Shown here in pieces: positions 30,821-40,140 of a stretch of 64,000 nucleotides of DNA (position 1 is the first letter of the stretch; each line of letters opens with the position of its first letter). Below the pieces are notes generated by a model. That model searched no databases, was not told the DNA's origin, and saw nothing but the letters and a program-made list of their open reading frames with translations. This stretch comes from Mayamaea pseudoterrestris (Eukaryota; Bacillariophyta; Bacillariophyceae; Sellaphorales; Sellaphoraceae). Where the stretch lies: contig BROI01000004.1 in assembly GCA_027923505.1 (NCBI GenBank), positions 930,001 through 994,000 of the forward strand, written 5' to 3'. The position numbers and the translations under genes were made by a program.

Positions 30821-30933
30821 GACTAAATGCTTCAGGCATTGGCGTTCTAGTACTACTTATCTTGCAAGAGTCACAATTCAATTGTTTGTGACAAAATCTA
30901 ATAATATAAAAATTTGGTACTGCGGCATTACAT

Positions 30934-31641
30934 TCACTTGAGCAACTTGTTGTTAAACTCGTTTTCCAGCTTCATATGGTCCACCGTCAGCTTGCTCACC
31001 GCCTTGAAACGTTCATGATCCGCCGATCCCATGAGCATGAATGCGGCCGACTGCGCCGTAGTTACAAACGCTCCCGACTGTTTCATGCGCTCGAGAGCCA
31101 TCAGACGATCGTAGGCTTGCTGCGAGGAAACTGCGTCAAGAATTAAATGCACATGTTTGCCTTGCTCGAGCAAATCCAAACAAGTTTGCTGGACGCATAC
31201 ATGAGCCTCAATGCCGACAATAATGTAGCTCTGTCTGTCTAGATTTTGTAAATGAGCTTGCACTTCGTCTGTCAGCATGCTAAACTTTTTCTTCTCAAAC
31301 ATTGGCGTTGATTTCAAGTCGTCTGGATTTGCAAAACAGTCAGGAAGCGTTTCGCCAAACACCTTGGTATATTGCTGCGTAATTACGATTGGTATATCCA
31401 GTGCTTTGGCAACGCTTGTCATGTACTGAGTCGTGCGAATGACTGTTTCGCCGTGATGTATGAGTGGACGAAACCTTTCCTGCATGTCGCAGAGTAAAAG
31501 GCATGTTTTGGATGGATGAAGCTTTCCAATGGAGCGAGCGGCAGTGACGGCTGCAGTAGACATGCTATATGCAATTTCTAATATACAAACAACGATAAAG
31601 ATGGTTGTAAATGAGCAAGCCAGCAAGGATCTTGCGGCCAT
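30934..31641 (-). CDS. Isochorismatase-like hydrolase with N-terminal signal sequence
   Basis: Single exon, 235 residues from the ATG ending at 31641. Residues ~4-25 (LLACSFTTIFIVVCILEIAY) form a signal peptide or anchor; a second ATG (ending at 31563) would give a soluble form. The isochorismatase fold carries the catalytic triad: Asp in LLCDMQERF, Lys in the KKKFSM segment, and Cys in GIEAHVCVQQT. It resembles ISOC1/ISOC2 proteins, whose substrates are unknown, more than nicotinamidases. The position 183 bp from the FNR start implies a bidirectional promoter. Confidence 0.85.
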   Translation of the reverse strand: MAARSLLACSFTTIFIVVCILEIAYSMSTAAVTAARSIGKLHPSKTCLLLCDMQERFRPLIHHGETVIRTTQYMTSVAKALDIPIVITQQYTKVFGETLPDCFANPDDLKSTPMFEKKKFSMLTDEVQAHLQNLDRQSYIIVGIEAHVCVQQTCLDLLEQGKHVHLILDAVSSQQAYDRLMALERMKQSGAFVTTAQSAAFMLMGSADHERFKAVSKLTVDHMKLENEFNNKLLK

Positions 31642-31824
31642 GGTCGAATGTGCCAGAGAATTTGGATCGCGCAATGAATGTTGCGCAGTCGAAGCGGCAC
31701 TGAATATAAGTCCCGCTATGTTCGTGACTCCCTCAGCCAATCAACGTCCTCATCAGGATTCGCCTTCAACAGCAAGCAGCAAGCAGCACCGTCGGATCTT
31801 CCCTCCACAATTCCCCTCTCCACC
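31642..31824. promoter_or_regulatory. Compact bidirectional promoter, 183 bp
   Basis: The start codons of the isochorismatase-like gene (minus) and the FNR fusion gene (plus) are only 183 bp apart, the shortest divergent spacing in the window. Both transcripts must start inside it unless they overlap. No TATA box is evident. Confidence 0.45.
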
Positions 31825-33860
31825 ATGGCGCGTTCCTCTCTGCGCGTCAGGCTCGTCGCCTGCGTTGGGGCAGTAGCCTTGTTAGCCTGCAATGTGGAGG
31901 CCTTTCAGTCGACTCCAGGGTAAGTGAATCATCATGAATGAGTCCTTGGCCTCAGTGATGATCCATAACTGCACTTGTGCGTTTCTAACATTGATTGAGT
32001 CGTGGCTGCTTTTGACCGTCTATTCGGTGCTTTACAGTCCACGATTTGCTCCAGTGTCGATTCAGCCTCAGCTTGGCCATGGTTTTTCTGCGATTCGTCC
32101 GCTTTCCCAGGCGACAAATGTAGTACCTCGATCATCACTCCATGCGTCGAACGCAAGCAGTGATGCCAATGCCGCCGAAGTTCCATCCAGGCGACAAGCG
32201 GCAAAGAAGGTACGCGATAAGATTTATATGAGGTTTACTATAGTGTTGATTATGCTCTCTTAAACTTTCGCAGATTCTTTCACGCGCCGCAGTTTGCGTG
32301 GCGGCACTCGCCCTGGTGCAGCTTACGTTTGCCGTCGCTCCAGCGCACGCCCGCAAGGTTGCCAAGGTTGTTGGCGAGCACTTGCATACCGGCCAAAAGG
32401 TGGCCAACTTTTTTCGAGGCTTTGGAATTCCGGATCTTGCCGTCTTGGCCATTATTTCGGCTCTGCCGGTCGTGGAGTTGCGAGGTGCCGTTCCAGTCGG
32501 CGTTTGGATGGGTTACCCAATCTCCACCGTTCTACCAGTTTGTGTCCTGGGAAACATGGTTCCAATTATTCCGCTAATATACTTGTTGAAGAGTAGTTCC
32601 TTGATCAATAAGCTCATGTCGCCCATTTTGAAGCGCGCCGAACAAAAGACCAAGGAACTTGGTTTGGGAAGTCCCTCCAAGCAGTGGGTGTCATTGGCTG
32701 CCTTTGTCGGCATTCCACTCCCCGGCACGGGTGCCTGGACGGGGGCAATGGGCGCCTTTTTGCTCGGAATGCCAACATATTGGGCATTAACTTCCATTTT
32801 TACTGGCGTTGTTTCAGCTGGCGTGATCATGTCGGCCATTACCCTAGCTGGTCGCAAGGGAGGCATCGCCGCCTTGGCTGCTTTGTTTTTATTGACCGGA
32901 ATAGAGTTGATCAAGGGTGGCGGAACTCGCAAGCAAGACTTTTTGGAAGCGAAACCTCACTGGGACCAAACCAACGTGCCGGTGAACGTCTACAAGAACA
33001 AGGATCCGTTCAAAGGCAAGGTAGTCTCCACTAAGCGCATTGTCGGTCCCAAGGCAACGGGCGAGACATGCCATATTGTCATTGATCACAAGGGCAACTT
33101 TCCTTACTGGGAAGGCCAGTCTTGGGGTGTAATCCCTCCTGGCGTTCGCGAAAAAGATGGCAAGCCTCACTCCGTCCGTTTGTATTCCATTGCATCAACA
33201 CGGTATGGTGACGACATGACAGGCAAGACGGGAAGCCTTTGCGTTCGTCGAGCAACCTACTGGTGTCCGGAATTGAAGGCTGATGACCCGGCTAAAAAAG
33301 GCGTTTGCAGCAACTTTTTATGTGACACCAAGGCAGGCGACGAGGTCATGATGACTGGTCCAGCCGGCAAAGTCATGTTGCTTCCAGAGGAGGATCCAAC
33401 AACCAATTATATAATGGTTGCGACGGGTACAGGTATTGCTCCGTACCGAGGGTTTATCCGGCGATTGTTTGTTGAGGCAACACCAGCGGCGGAACGCTAC
33501 AAGGGTCAGGCCTGGCTGTTTTTGGGTGTCGCCAACAGCGACGCACTACTGTACGACGATGAGTGGCAGGAAGTGAAAAGTAAGTATCCAGACAACTTTC
33601 GTCTGGACTACGCATTGAGTCGCGAGCAAAACAACAAAAACGGAGGCAAAATGTACATTCAGGACAAGGTTGAGGAATACGCTGATGAAATCTTTGGAAA
33701 ATTGGAGAGTGGAGCCCACATCTACTTTTGCGGTTTGAAGGGAATGATGCCTGGCATCCAGGATATGCTGAAAGCGGTCGCAAGTAAGAAGGGATTGGAT
33801 TACGAGGAATGGCTCAAAGGTTTAAAAGCCAAGAAGCAATGGCACGTTGAAGTTTACTAG
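31825..33860 (+). CDS. petH: Ferredoxin-NADP+ reductase fused to a membrane domain
   Basis: Three exons, join(31825..31919,32038..32209,32274..33860), 617 residues; introns 118 and 64 bp. Residues 1-25 are a signal peptide cleaved at VEA-F, followed by a Ser/Arg-rich transit region. Residues ~97-115 are hydrophobic and end in AHA, like a thylakoid-transfer signal. About 140-300 match the COG2426 small multidrug-export family ([27 protein letters not shown]). From ~320 comes a complete plant-type FNR with RLYSIAS (FAD), [17 protein letters not shown] (NADP+) and a C-terminal Tyr. FNR passes electrons from ferredoxin to NADP+ after photosystem I. The fusion is one open frame within exon 3, so it is not an annotation join. 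Confidence 0.9.
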
Positions 33861-34007
33861 CTGTTGGGTCATGCTTTAAATGTTATTAGGTACGAGTATG
33901 ACGCATTGGGAAAGGTGCAGAGACTTTAAATTGGTCTGGGTGTTTGGTTAGAAGTATAATACTTACTGTTAAAGCAACTATAAACGTCAGTATACGTAAA
34001 CTAAAAG

Positions 34008-36116
34008 ATGCCGGGTAGTTTGAGAGCGACCTGTAAAAGATCGCATCGGTATTCGGCGTCGCGAAACCGACCTTTCGCAAGCTCGACTCATTGCTCATTG
34101 GCCTTACCTTGGAATAAAGCAGCACTTGCGTCAAAAAGATCATTATTTAACACCCTTGACATGCCAAGCAAATGTCGAAGCAGTAGCAAAGGAAATCACT
34201 GCTTAATTCGTAAGCGACCTGTGAGCTTTGGCAATCCTCGCACGGCGACATATCACGGAAATGTATTCACCACGTATAACGGCGCCAAGACCTTGCCTCC
34301 CATCGTTCAGAAATGTTCGTATGTGCAAAACATGGTAGCCATGGTCCATGTTCCACCGGAGCAAGTTCCGGAAGGAGTCCTCAATCTTGTACGATCACAT
34401 CGACCTTGGATTGATCACATTCGCATCGTTATCGAACAAGTCGATGATTCTTCATCGAATCTTGATAATGAGGAAGAAGAAGACGTATATGCCAATGAAG
34501 AAAAGATAAAAGAAGAGAAAGAAGAAGGAGGTTTGCAGTCACAATCATTGAAAGCAGCATCATGTACATCCATTTCCGCAGCATCCAATTCGCTGACTGT
34601 CCCAGCAATGGAGAATGTTGCTTCCGTTCACGATGCGGAAGAAGACGAAGTAGCTGGAAGTCAATTGGATTTAGTGGCCAGTGACAATCGTCGACAGCCA
34701 GTCAAGAATGAACCAGTCATGCGGACGTATTTGATCTTGTTTCAACTCGACTCGGATGCTGCAGCGGAGCAAATAATTCAGTTCCTGCACAATCAGCCTT
34801 ATTCATGCTTGGACGAAACGCAAATTTGTAACATTTATCCTGTCGTTGCGTTGCAGACGGATGATGACGCAGTTTCGCTCATGTCCCCGTTTCTGGCAGG
34901 AGTCGTGCCATTGTCCAATGCCAGTGTTGACCCCGCTGTAATGGCGAATACATCGGCAGTCGCTGGAACTGAGCGTGCATGTCAATCAATGACTGCAGAC
35001 GACTATCACAACTGCGCCGTGTGTCTCGAGCATTTGCAGTGGGGGCGGGACGACCTGATATCATCATCAGCGGCTGCTTCTGCTGCTGCTCCAAGTAGCG
35101 ATGAGCAGCGTTCCATTTTGACGACGGTTTGCAACCACAGCTTTCACATCGACTGTCTCCTGCAGTGGCAAGACTCTCCATGTCCTGTCTGTAGATATGA
35201 TCATTCTGGATTGAATGGTGCTGTATTAACTCAGTGTTCGCAGTGCGAGCGGACGGATCAAGTCATGGTGTGCTTGATCTGCGGGGTGACCTCGTGCGGC
35301 GGTGCTACTAGTGCTACTAGCAGTGACCAATCCCTGTCAACAGACGCAGGTGCATCGACTGCTAATGGGGACGTGGACGAACTTCAAGTGTTGGCGAACA
35401 ACATGTCAACCTCTCACGCTCGGCGGCATTACAATGAAACCTTGCATGCATATGCACTCGACACGGAGACGCAACACGTTTGGGACTTTGTTGGAGGTGG
35501 CTATGTTCATCGGCTGCTGCAAAACAAGGATGACGGCAAACTTGTGGAAGTGAGTGACCCGAACAATGCGTCAACTTTTGAGCGGACCCAGAATCCAGGT
35601 TTGAGCGACTCGCAGGAAGGTGAAGTGGTGCACCGCAAATTGGAAGGCTATGCGAGTCAGTACTATACACTGTTAAAGTCACAGCTGGAGCAACAGCGTC
35701 TCTACTACGAAGGCCGATTGGAGGAAGTTCGTCGCGAGTACGAGCCGCCGCCTGCGCAGTTGGGCAGGCGCAAAGGAGAATCCACATGTTCCACTTTGAG
35801 AACGACACCCGACCTCATCGCCGCGTTGAAGCAAGAGCGCCGACAATTAGCACAGCGTCTGGAGCGATTACAGGAGCGAGACGACCGTTTACGCAGCGAT
35901 GTATCCGCTCTCAAATCAATGAATGAAAGCATTAGTGAAAACATTGTTCAGTACAAAAATGAGCTTGCCAAGGTGCAGAAGGAGCGACTAGAGTATCAGA
36001 AGTCGTTTCAGGAAAGTTTTCCGGCTCTGGAACAAAGGGTGACACAGTTAATGCTGCAGTTGGAGGCGGGCGATGGCGCGCCGCCCGAGGATGATCGGAA
36101 ACCAGCAGCAAAGTGA
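34008..36116 (+). CDS. BRAP2-type RING/UBP-finger E3 ubiquitin ligase
   Basis: Single exon, 702 residues from the first ATG; a second ATG at 34161 would remove 51 basic residues and is equally possible. The order is that of BRAP2. An N-terminal RRM-like BRAP2 region comes first (SHRPWIDHIRIV, YLILFQLDS, NQPYSCLDE), interrupted by a Glu-rich insert. Then a RING finger (CAVCLEHL, CNHSFHIDCLLQW, CPVCRYD), a UBP-type zinc finger (CSQCERTDQVMVCLICG, HYNETLHAYALD), and a long C-terminal coiled coil (about residues 590-690). BRAP2 binds nuclear localisation signals and Ras-pathway partners in animals. Here it is inferred to be a cytosolic ubiquitin ligase. Confidence 0.87.
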   Translation: MPGSLRATCKRSHRYSASRNRPFASSTHCSLALPWNKAALASKRSLFNTLDMPSKCRSSSKGNHCLIRKRPVSFGNPRTATYHGNVFTTYNGAKTLPPIVQKCSYVQNMVAMVHVPPEQVPEGVLNLVRSHRPWIDHIRIVIEQVDDSSSNLDNEEEEDVYANEEKIKEEKEEGGLQSQSLKAASCTSISAASNSLTVPAMENVASVHDAEEDEVAGSQLDLVASDNRRQPVKNEPVMRTYLILFQLDSDAAAEQIIQFLHNQPYSCLDETQICNIYPVVALQTDDDAVSLMSPFLAGVVPLSNASVDPAVMANTSAVAGTERACQSMTADDYHNCAVCLEHLQWGRDDLISSSAAASAAAPSSDEQRSILTTVCNHSFHIDCLLQWQDSPCPVCRYDHSGLNGAVLTQCSQCERTDQVMVCLICGVTSCGGATSATSSDQSLSTDAGASTANGDVDELQVLANNMSTSHARRHYNETLHAYALDTETQHVWDFVGGGYVHRLLQNKDDGKLVEVSDPNNASTFERTQNPGLSDSQEGEVVHRKLEGYASQYYTLLKSQLEQQRLYYEGRLEEVRREYEPPPAQLGRRKGESTCSTLRTTPDLIAALKQERRQLAQRLERLQERDDRLRSDVSALKSMNESISENIVQYKNELAKVQKERLEYQKSFQESFPALEQRVTQLMLQLEAGDGAPPEDDRKPAAK

Positions 36117-36173
36117 TAAATGGCGACATTAAGCGACCAAGAGGAATGTATAAAATTCTTTAGACCATTACAA

Positions 36174-37052
36174 TTACAGTATACTCTTCGTATCCGCACG
36201 CCCGGAAACATAGAGCCTTTCATTCTTCAAGAAACAGGCAGTCGCGTGAACATGCTCATCATCGTACGGAATATGCATGTAGGGACGTAGTTCGGAGACG
36301 AGTTTGCATGTAGGAGCGACAATGGGGTTTGGAAATATTTCTCGTAGGGCAGGCAAAACGAAAGACGAGAAGCGTTCCTGCACGTCGCTTCGGCGGGAGA
36401 GTGGTATTGCATCAAAGCGACAAAAGGTCGAGTGAATGATATCGGGTATTCCAAAAATAGTCACCTGTAAATGCGATAACTCCTTTACAGCTTGTATTAA
36501 GCACTTTCGAACGGCTTGAACACCGCCGGTGATGTCCTTTAAAAGTAAAATGCAAGCAACCGTTCCAACTTGTGCCGACTCCAAAACAAGTTCAAGCGGT
36601 CGCGTCGGCCAATCAGGCAACCTCGTGGCATGTTCTAGAATCGTCTTCCACTTTTGCACCAACGTTGATCTTTCCTCAAACAAAACATCGCGTGTAATGT
36701 CGCGAAAGCATGTTGCAATCGTCACGTGCAAGTGTGACAGCGGATAAACGTAGAGTGCAGGGTTTTCTGAACACCAATCAGACTCGTCCTCCCAACATGA
36801 CATGAATGCTTCCACGAAGCGTTCGTATGAATGACCCCACTGCTTCTCATCCACTGGCCAGGCGGCAACCAAAGGCATGGTGAAACCAGGTGCAGTGTGA
36901 CCGTCGCGAAAAAGGCATTTCACGAGCGGATCTGCATAAAACTCGGACGTTTGAGTAGTGCAGTCTTTAGCAGCCTTTTCTTGATTGGACTGCATCTCGT
37001 TTGTAGTTAATAATAGGCTTATTCGTGGTAAGCAAGCTATGGTGGTGCGCAT
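36174..37052 (-). CDS. 2H phosphoesterase-like protein
   Basis: Single exon, 292 residues. Two H-x-T/S motifs sit in matching strands about 110 residues apart: SHLHVTIATCF and DIIHSTFCRF. This is the hallmark of the 2H phosphoesterase superfamily (LigT, cyclic phosphodiesterase, AKAP18-like), which hydrolyses 2',3'-cyclic phosphates or related bonds in RNA and nucleotides. No other domain is seen. The substrate is unknown. It is convergent with the BRAP2 gene (57 bp between stops). An ATG 19 codons downstream is an alternative start. Confidence 0.65.
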   Translation of the reverse strand: MRTTIACLPRISLLLTTNEMQSNQEKAAKDCTTQTSEFYADPLVKCLFRDGHTAPGFTMPLVAAWPVDEKQWGHSYERFVEAFMSCWEDESDWCSENPALYVYPLSHLHVTIATCFRDITRDVLFEERSTLVQKWKTILEHATRLPDWPTRPLELVLESAQVGTVACILLLKDITGGVQAVRKCLIQAVKELSHLQVTIFGIPDIIHSTFCRFDAIPLSRRSDVQERFSSFVLPALREIFPNPIVAPTCKLVSELRPYMHIPYDDEHVHATACFLKNERLYVSGRADTKSIL

Positions 37053-37270
37053 GTAGGAGATTTGTCAAGAAGCTGCAGTGAAACCGTCGAAACGGCGAAA
37101 TGTCGACCTAAAACCGGTAAGACGTTTTGACGAATATTATGATCCCGCAGTCGATCAGAAACATGTGGATAGTACACTTTTATGTCCTCGCACAGAAATT
37201 AGCAATAGATTGATATAATTTTTTATAAAGTGCAGGAAGAGAAGAATAGCAGACAAGCGCAGCCTCGTGC

Positions 37271-39695
37271 TCATCGTTTTTGGGCTCGCTTCTTAAACAA
37301 AGGATGTTGCTTGCGACCCGCCGAAGACGTCTCCTTGTATCGCATGCCACTCCCACCGCTCAGCTGCGACATGGTGGTGCCGGCTGATCGCCTCGCGTCC
37401 GCGAGATTAGCTCCATCGCTGTTCGTCTTGCGAATGGCCGTGTCTTCAGCTCGTTGCTCTCGCTCCAGATCGGTATCACTGGTCAAAACAGTGCGCAGCA
37501 AGTCGCGCTCGTCTTCTGGAGTCGCGTACTTGTAAGACTGTTCCTTTGCTTCCTGCTCCGCCTTCAAATGAAGATTATTGACAATTTTAAAAGTGTAGCC
37601 TTGGTCTATCAAATACTGCTGCCGCTTGGCTGAATAAAACATTTCTTGTGTGTCAGTGCTGACAAGTGTGTAGAAGAATGCATTGAACGACGACCGATTG
37701 CTGCCGTCTTGTTGTGTCCAAGACTTTGGACGAAGAATTCGACCAAGACGCTGGGCTTCTTGACGACGAGAACCAAAATGAGACGAGACTTGAATAATCA
37801 CATTGGCTTCGGGTAAATCAATTGAAGTGTCTCCAACCTTAGAGATGCAAATGGTTCGAATTGCATCCGTGGTGCGAAAAACTCCCAGGATTGCTTGACG
37901 CTCTCGCTCCGGCGTTTCGCCGCATATGAATGGCCGCTCAAGCATGCGTGCGTATAGCTTAAGGCTGGTAACTAGATCGGAAAAGACAATAATCTTGTCG
38001 CCGCGGGCCTCGTGGAAGCGAACTAAGAATTCAGTTGTTCGGAGCTTGTTTGGATTCATCACGTAAAGCAGCTGCTTCAGCCTCGAGTTAGTAGCCATCA
38101 GATACTCCTTCATAAAAGGGCCAGTCATGGGACACCAGGTCTCCACGCACTGAACATTTGCAAGGTACCCCTGAGCCGTCAAGTCCATCCAGTTTGCCTC
38201 GTACAGTTTAGGACCAATCAAAAAGTTGAGGTCAGAAATGAGGTCGTCCTCGCGGACTGAAAAAGTATAGAACACGTGATATATGTAAGCACTTGCAAAA
38301 GCTTCACAGCGATACAAAAGTCCTCCACTTACCAAGTGTCGCGGTCAAACCTAATCGGCAGTGCGCCTTGACGCTACCAATGACGCGACGAAACATCTTG
38401 GCTGGCACGACATGCACTTCATCCATGAGCAAGAGTCCCCACTCGCGGCCTGTAATGACATCCATAATCTCCTGCGACTGCGCCGACCGCTTGCCCGAAA
38501 ATGACACCATCGTATAGGTGGTTACAAGGACACAGGCATCCGGATGAATCGTATCCTTACGATCCGATGTAAAGACGGCAATGTGCTCGTCCGGAATTGA
38601 CGTCCATAACTGAAACTGATGTTTCCACTGCAACACGCTCACCGAGTTTGTGCACAAGCAAACGACCGACTTTTTGATAGTCTGTGCCGCCGTCACGCCC
38701 GTCAACGTTTTACCAGCTCCACAAGGCAAGACGATGATACCACTTCTCGCGCGACCATTGCCAAACATTTTAGCCAACGACCGTTCCTGGTAGCGACGAA
38801 TCCGCGTTTGCGGCTTTAAATCAAAATGAGGAACGTTCGGATTGGTATTGTCGGCCCGAAACTCGTATTCATCTAAAAGTGGATAATCCATTTCAATCGC
38901 CTGCCGACGTACTTGCTCCACCGTTTCACCGCGAATCTGGAACGAAACGACAACGTTCGGACGTGACTGCTGCATCTGTTGCTGCGTTCGACCATTTGCG
39001 TCACCACCATGCTCCTCATCGTCGGAATCGTCATCCGGCTCGAGCATTTGTAAATTTTCTTTCATTTCCTCCGCCTTGCTTGACGTCAAGAATCCATGTT
39101 CATCAACTGCCATGTTACCATTGCCTTCGGCATCTTCGGCAACACGAGCCTGTGCAATGGTCGGATCACGCAGCAACTCACGCAAGACCATGGGATGTTC
39201 GCTCTCCACAAAGAATTTATTGTCACGCAACACCAACTTGGCCTTGCCGTACTTTTGCGTGCAGTCTCTCACAAAGCGATCAACTTGCTTGGGCAATGCA
39301 TTCTTGGAGAGTCGCTCCAGTACAGTGATAATGCTTTCTGTTGGAATCTGCGTCGCGACTGCCGCATACAGCGAGTATGGCGTGAGCTTGTAGACGTGAA
39401 TCAATTCTGGCCTCGACACTGGTTCTGAAATGGCCACCAAAAAGTCGTACGCTTGCACGTATAAATCGTGAAACGCTTCCAAGTAAATGAATCCATCTGG
39501 ACATGTCCAGCAGGGCCGTTGAATGTGATCTGGCTTGAGGCTCATTTTGGAAAAATCGGCTCCAAGGAGTGGGTCGCCGCCATCCTGCTGCAGTTTGGAT
39601 GTTCCGCCAGCCGTCAAAGCCTTTTCGCGACTGGCGGCTCGCTCGACAAGCTTTTGAGCGCTCGTGTACTCGGCTTGACCTCTCTCTGCCTCCAT
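37271..39695 (-). CDS. XPB: TFIIH/NER helicase XPB (ERCC3/Rad25/Ssl2)
   Basis: Two exons, complement(join(37271..38256,38333..39695)), 782 residues, the usual XPB size; the 76-bp intron splits LTATL and VREDD within the helicase. The start is the ATG ending at 39695 (AAGAATGG). Domains: N-terminal TFIIH-binding region (GFIYLEAFHDLY, YKLTPYSLYAA), Walker A LPCGAGKTLTG near residue 325, DEVH near 423, then the thumb and second RecA domain (ISKVGDTSIDLPEANVII, RRQEAQRLGRILRP). XPB is the double-stranded DNA translocase of TFIIH that opens promoters and repair bubbles. The C-terminal tail is basic. Confidence 0.93.
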
Positions 39696-40140
39696 TCTTA
39701 ACTGCTTGAGTCGATTCAAAATACAGTTGCTTCTGCAATTGATGGAACTGTTGGCAGTGTGGGCAATCGCGAAACGTGCCGCCGTGAAGGCGCGAAATTG
39801 TACTGTTTGCTTAATACTGCGGTTCACTGTATGGGAAAATGCGTCAAGAGGCAATACTGTGAAACAAAGCCACGTGAAAACTGCGTGACAAGGCTCTAGT
39901 ATATATCGCACGCCAGTGAAAACAGCGTCATTAGGCTTTAGTATGAAACGAGTGCCACGGAAAACTGAGTCATTTCTTCGAGAACCGCTACGATAGAATC
40001 TTCTTGTCCAAGAAGCTCATCGTTTTCGACGAACCACATCTTACATGCCGACCGGCGGAAGATCCTGTGCAAACATAGTCGCGGATCAAGCAGGTCCACC
40101 TCGCTGAAGTTTTGCATTAATTGACTCATTCACACCAATC
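39696..40140. promoter_or_regulatory. Shared divergent promoter region, 445 bp
   Basis: Contains the XPB leader side, the tandem bZIP-box-like repeats at 39832-39985, and the GH30 gene promoter. A 63-codon minus frame near 39938 shows no family and is rejected. Confidence 0.45.
39832..39985. repeat. Four degenerate ~42-bp tandem repeats in the XPB/GH30 promoter
   Basis: Four units begin at about 39835, 39876, 39918 and 39960 (spacing 41, 42 and 42 bp). Each starts with a GAAAA core followed about 2-4 bp later by a GCGTCA, GCGTGACA, GCGTCA or GAGTCA box. Most units continue with a GGC-T-TAGTAT-like segment. The conserved box resembles CRE/AP-1 half sites bound by bZIP factors. The array lies inside the 445-bp interval shared by the XPB (minus) and GH30 (plus) genes. 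Confidence 0.7.
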
